Shown piece by piece: positions 15,603-18,276 of a stretch of DNA of 18,276 nt. Origin of the DNA: JAVBOP01 sp031550405 (GTDB taxonomy: Bacteria; Bacteroidota; Ignavibacteria; Kapaibacteriales; UBA2268); contig JAVBOP010000123.1 of assembly GCA_031550405.1 (NCBI GenBank), positions 1-18,276 of the forward strand. Reading direction: 5' to 3'. The notes under the pieces are model-generated. The model saw nothing but the letters and a program-made list of their open reading frames with translations, did not search any database and had not been told where the DNA came from. The translations under genes and the position numbers were made by a program. Position 1 is the stretch's first letter, and every line of letters starts with the position of its first letter.

Positions 15603-15718
15603 TTATTAATATTTTTTCATTTTCAGATAGGGACGTAATTTTTTTTATGCCCCTAATTAGTATGCCCACCGTTCATACACATCTTTTGCAGTGTAGATTT
15701 CTGAAAAAATATTAATAA
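15603..15718. repeat. MITE-like element with 17-bp inverted termini
   Basis: TTATTAATATTTTTTCA (15603-15619) is repeated exactly in inverted orientation at 15702-15718. The 116-bp unit between proS and the convergent lipoprotein gene also holds a degenerate hairpin, TAGGG (15628-15632) ... CCCTA (15651-15655). The same 17-bp end recurs at 18074-18090, so it is a dispersed repeat and not only a local terminator. The paired ends could still serve as a bidirectional 3' structure. The rest of the gap to 15785 shows nothing else. Confidence 0.6.
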
Positions 15719-15785
15719 AATTATGGTTTTAATATCTATTATAAAAACATAAAAATTAGCAAACATGCCATTCCATCTTCTCCTG

Positions 15786-17981
15786 CTATTCCTGTTTTTT
15801 GGCAGGGTTTAAGGTGTCGGCTGCGGGAATGGGCGGCGTTTCCAATTTTTTTTCTTTTTCGCCAGGAATGTAATCCTCTAATTTAGGTACACTTATGGCT
15901 GGGGTGATGGTCTCTTGAACCTTGCCCTTCAGCTTGTCGAGATCTGTAGCTTCCTGGAATGTTTCCTTGATGCCTTGCTTTGCCTTTTGCAATAATTTCT
16001 TTGGGTCTTTCAGGTCTTCAAATTTGAATTTACCATCATCCTTCACCGGTTTGGAGAGCAGGTTGGGGTCTATGGGAGCTGTCAATATCTCTCTATTTGC
16101 CTTATATAAAACAACTTCCTTAGATTTAAGCGAATCAGGTATTTCGCCGTCAGACATGTATGCCTCCAAGTATTTGACGGGCAGCGATAACTCTCTGGCA
16201 TATATTGAATTAGGATATTCTTCCAATATCAGCTGATAGTAATGGTATGCGCTGTCATACTCCTGAAATTTTTGTTCGAATATATAACCTATTGAATATA
16301 ATGCCTTTGGAGCATACATTTGATTTTCGGGATAGCGGTAGTATATATCCTTAAACTGCTGGATGGCAAAGGCATATTCCTGATACTTCATAAGGTCGTA
16401 CCCCGAATTGTATAAAGATACGACTGAATCTACGACAAAAGCGGCTGTATAGCCAAGCTTTGCCATAGCCTCCCTGCCATGCTCGGTTTTAGGCTGGGTA
16501 TGCACAATAATATCAAGCAGCGAATCTGCCTTCCATACATTTGTATCGCGCACACTGGTCGAATATACATACAGGTAGCGCGCCGATTCTGGCTGGGTCA
16601 GCGGCACTATATCCGCTGCCGCCTTGTAATAATAGTTTGCAGAATCGATATTGCCGATATTGTAATGCACACGTGCCAGCGAAAAATAACTGTTGGCTAT
16701 TTGCACGCGTGCAGTATCTTGAGCGCCCTGCGATAAAGTATCGCTGCCCGATTCCAGAAACCGCTTATTATCTGCCACGTGCTTTTGGGCTATTTCCCAG
16801 TTATTCAAAAATGAGAACAGCTTGGTTGCCGATGTGGAGACATAAGGTATATTGCGAGCTAAGGCTACGTAGCTGCGGGCATTTATGTAGTCAGAACTAC
16901 GGTACGCATCGATGCCTTTCTCGTAGTAATAAGCCAGTTTTGCATTATTTGTGGCATATAGCGAATCCGCCTGCTTTTCGATGGCAGCTATGGAATCGGC
17001 ATTGCCCTGAAGCCGTGTGGCAAGCATACGCTGCGCCATTACATAGCCTTTCCATTCAGTAAATTTGCCGTCAGTATCCAGCTTGCGCAATATACTTTCG
17101 GCATCATCAAACCTGCCCATGCGTATGAGACAGGAGGCACGATACAGTTTCGATTCATATTCCGTAACCAGATCAGGACTATATTTCATCACCTTTGCAT
17201 AAGCCTTTTCCGCCTGCTCAAACCTGCCCATTTTAAAAAATATGCCAGCCATATCGTTCTGCCATATCGCCTTCGTTTTGTTATCGTCCGACTGTGCAAT
17301 AGCTTGGAAATATGGGCGTACTGCCGCCTCGATGTCATTGTCGTACAGCGCCAGCTCAGCCTCCATGGCAAAAGCTTTAGTCAATATATCGTATCGCTTT
17401 TTCATCCATGCAACATCTACCGTACGCGAAAGCATAATCTTTCCGGCATGGTATTTTTTTTGGAGCAACATGGAAAAAGCCATAAGCAGGTGGGCATCAG
17501 GCGACCATTCGCCAGCAGGATGCAAGTCTATTAATTCACTGCACTTAATCTGTGACGGCAGCCATTCTTCCTTGTAAAAATATGTCTTCGCCATAAGATA
17601 CAGCGTCGGCTCCACGTAATTGCTCTTGGGGTGCTTTGCAAGTATTTTCGAGCCTTTTATAAGTATGGAATCCAGCTTGACTTCAACAGCCTGACGCGTC
17701 GCTTTGGATACCACCATGCTTGTCAGCTGTGGCGGGGCGAACTGGTCGGCATTATCCAGTGCTGCAATTTTAGTCTGCGGTACCAGCACCCGCGGATCTA
17801 TCCGCTTCTTCTCCTGCTGAAAATCGAACTCCTCCTCCGATTCCCGCATCAGCCTGTCAGCATTATAATATATATTGAAGTAAGTAGTAAAATTATCATA
17901 GCCTTTGGTCTTACACCCGGAAAGTGCCATAGCCAGCAAAAGCGACAAAATTATGAGCTGTTTATGATTGATTATTTTCAT
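15786..17981 (-). CDS. TPR lipoprotein, PorW/SprE-like (type IX secretion)
   Basis: The 731-residue product begins with MKIINHKQLIILSLLLAMAL and a lipobox LSGC (Cys23), so it is a lipoprotein. The mature N-terminus reads YDNFTTYFNIYYNADRLM, like the N-Y-x-x-x-Y-N-x-Y-x-N pattern at the start of PorW/SprE, the TPR lipoprotein that supports T9SS and gliding. Many tetratricopeptide units follow, for example YVEPTLYLMAKTYFYKEEW, AIWQNDMAGIFFKMGRFEQA, AQDTARVQIANSYFSLARVH and APKALYSIGYIFEQKF. The C-terminal 100 residues are charged and proline-rich, without repeats. The role would be periplasmic scaffolding of the T9SS machine. The assignment to PorW/SprE rests on architecture and N-terminal pattern, so a general TPR lipoprotein is the alternative. 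It is transcribed convergently with proS; no clear TAnnTTTG box was found upstream on its strand. Confidence 0.75.
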   Translation of the reverse strand: MKIINHKQLIILSLLLAMALSGCKTKGYDNFTTYFNIYYNADRLMRESEEEFDFQQEKKRIDPRVLVPQTKIAALDNADQFAPPQLTSMVVSKATRQAVEVKLDSILIKGSKILAKHPKSNYVEPTLYLMAKTYFYKEEWLPSQIKCSELIDLHPAGEWSPDAHLLMAFSMLLQKKYHAGKIMLSRTVDVAWMKKRYDILTKAFAMEAELALYDNDIEAAVRPYFQAIAQSDDNKTKAIWQNDMAGIFFKMGRFEQAEKAYAKVMKYSPDLVTEYESKLYRASCLIRMGRFDDAESILRKLDTDGKFTEWKGYVMAQRMLATRLQGNADSIAAIEKQADSLYATNNAKLAYYYEKGIDAYRSSDYINARSYVALARNIPYVSTSATKLFSFLNNWEIAQKHVADNKRFLESGSDTLSQGAQDTARVQIANSYFSLARVHYNIGNIDSANYYYKAAADIVPLTQPESARYLYVYSTSVRDTNVWKADSLLDIIVHTQPKTEHGREAMAKLGYTAAFVVDSVVSLYNSGYDLMKYQEYAFAIQQFKDIYYRYPENQMYAPKALYSIGYIFEQKFQEYDSAYHYYQLILEEYPNSIYARELSLPVKYLEAYMSDGEIPDSLKSKEVVLYKANREILTAPIDPNLLSKPVKDDGKFKFEDLKDPKKLLQKAKQGIKETFQEATDLDKLKGKVQETITPAISVPKLEDYIPGEKEKKLETPPIPAADTLNPAKKQE

Positions 17982-18071
17982 TTTAGGATATTATCGCATA
18001 AATTAACGAAATCATGCAATAATATACGATTTTTTACAGACATACAATAAACAATCCTCTAAATGCCACAG

Positions 18072-18123
18072 TTTTATTAATATTTTTTCATAAATCATCG
18101 TGGGGGCGTATGATATTACGCCC
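18072..18123 (+). repeat. Partial copy of the dispersed repeat with hairpin
   Basis: TTTTATTAATATTTTTTCA (18072-18090) matches the inverted complement of 15702-15720 over 19 bases. After 13 nt a perfect hairpin follows: GGGCGTA (18104-18110) and TACGCCC (18117-18123) around TGATAT. The order 'AT-rich end, short spacer, GGG-CGTA hairpin' is the same as in the left half of the 15603-15718 element. Outside this, 17982-18276 is AT-rich and shows no gene. Confidence 0.55.
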
Positions 18124-18276
18124 TTTACTTGACATATAAAAAAAGTTTCAAAGCAGGTAAAAATATATGCAATAACATAAAATTAATATCGTCAATAATA
18201 TATAACTCAAGTTTATTTCAATAAAAATACCTAAAAAATTTAATACATATATGGAAATTTTAGACAACATAATAAG

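Noticed and set aside
16541..17062. 173-codon plus-strand open frame inside the TPR lipoprotein gene
   Set aside because: The opposite strand encodes a continuous TPR protein with signal peptide and lipobox; the plus-strand translation looks random in composition.

Overview
The window looks like a chromosomal piece of a Bacteroidota-type bacterium (Bacteroidota or a close relative such as Kapabacteria/Ignavibacteria). The signs are a secreted protein with a type IX secretion (T9SS) C-terminal sorting domain, a PorW/SprE-like TPR lipoprotein, signal peptides ending in 'AQ', and repeated promoter -7 boxes of the form TAnnTTTG just upstream of genes. No rRNA, tRNA or CRISPR array was seen.

Layout. 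1-291: no gene; an intrinsic terminator of an off-window gene runs directly into the uvrA promoter. 292-3105: uvrA (nucleotide excision repair). 3357-5771: large secreted IgGFc-binding-domain protein with a T9SS tail. 5772-6088: intergenic, with three hairpins (one a clear terminator), a -7 box and the first copy of a 37-39 bp repeat. 6089-6595: small exported protein of unknown function, followed by a GC-rich imperfect palindrome (about 6605-6738) that ends in the second copy of that repeat. 6869-10411: a tight XRE regulator / zinc-hook ATPase (RloC/PrrC-like) / D12-class adenine methylase operon; the methylase is frameshifted and its 3' end is replaced by an IS3-family transposase fragment (10401-10595). 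10813-13215: bamA, followed 11 bp later by a BatD-like membrane protein. 13911-15602: proS of the bacterial type with an editing insertion. 15603-15785: a MITE-like repeat. 15786-17981 (minus): PorW/SprE-like lipoprotein. 17982-18276: a second partial copy of the repeat and otherwise nothing recognised.

The flanks are ordinary core genome: repair, outer-membrane assembly, translation and secretion. The stretch 5990-10600 is visibly more AT-rich, carries genes of defence or unknown type, contains IS debris and has a repeated cassette-end-like sequence, so it reads as an acquired accessory island. The most interesting content is the XRE-ATPase-methylase module, a candidate anti-phage system whose methylase has decayed while the ATPase stays open, and the integron-cassette-like unit immediately before it. 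No integrase is present in the window, so the cassette reading is inference.
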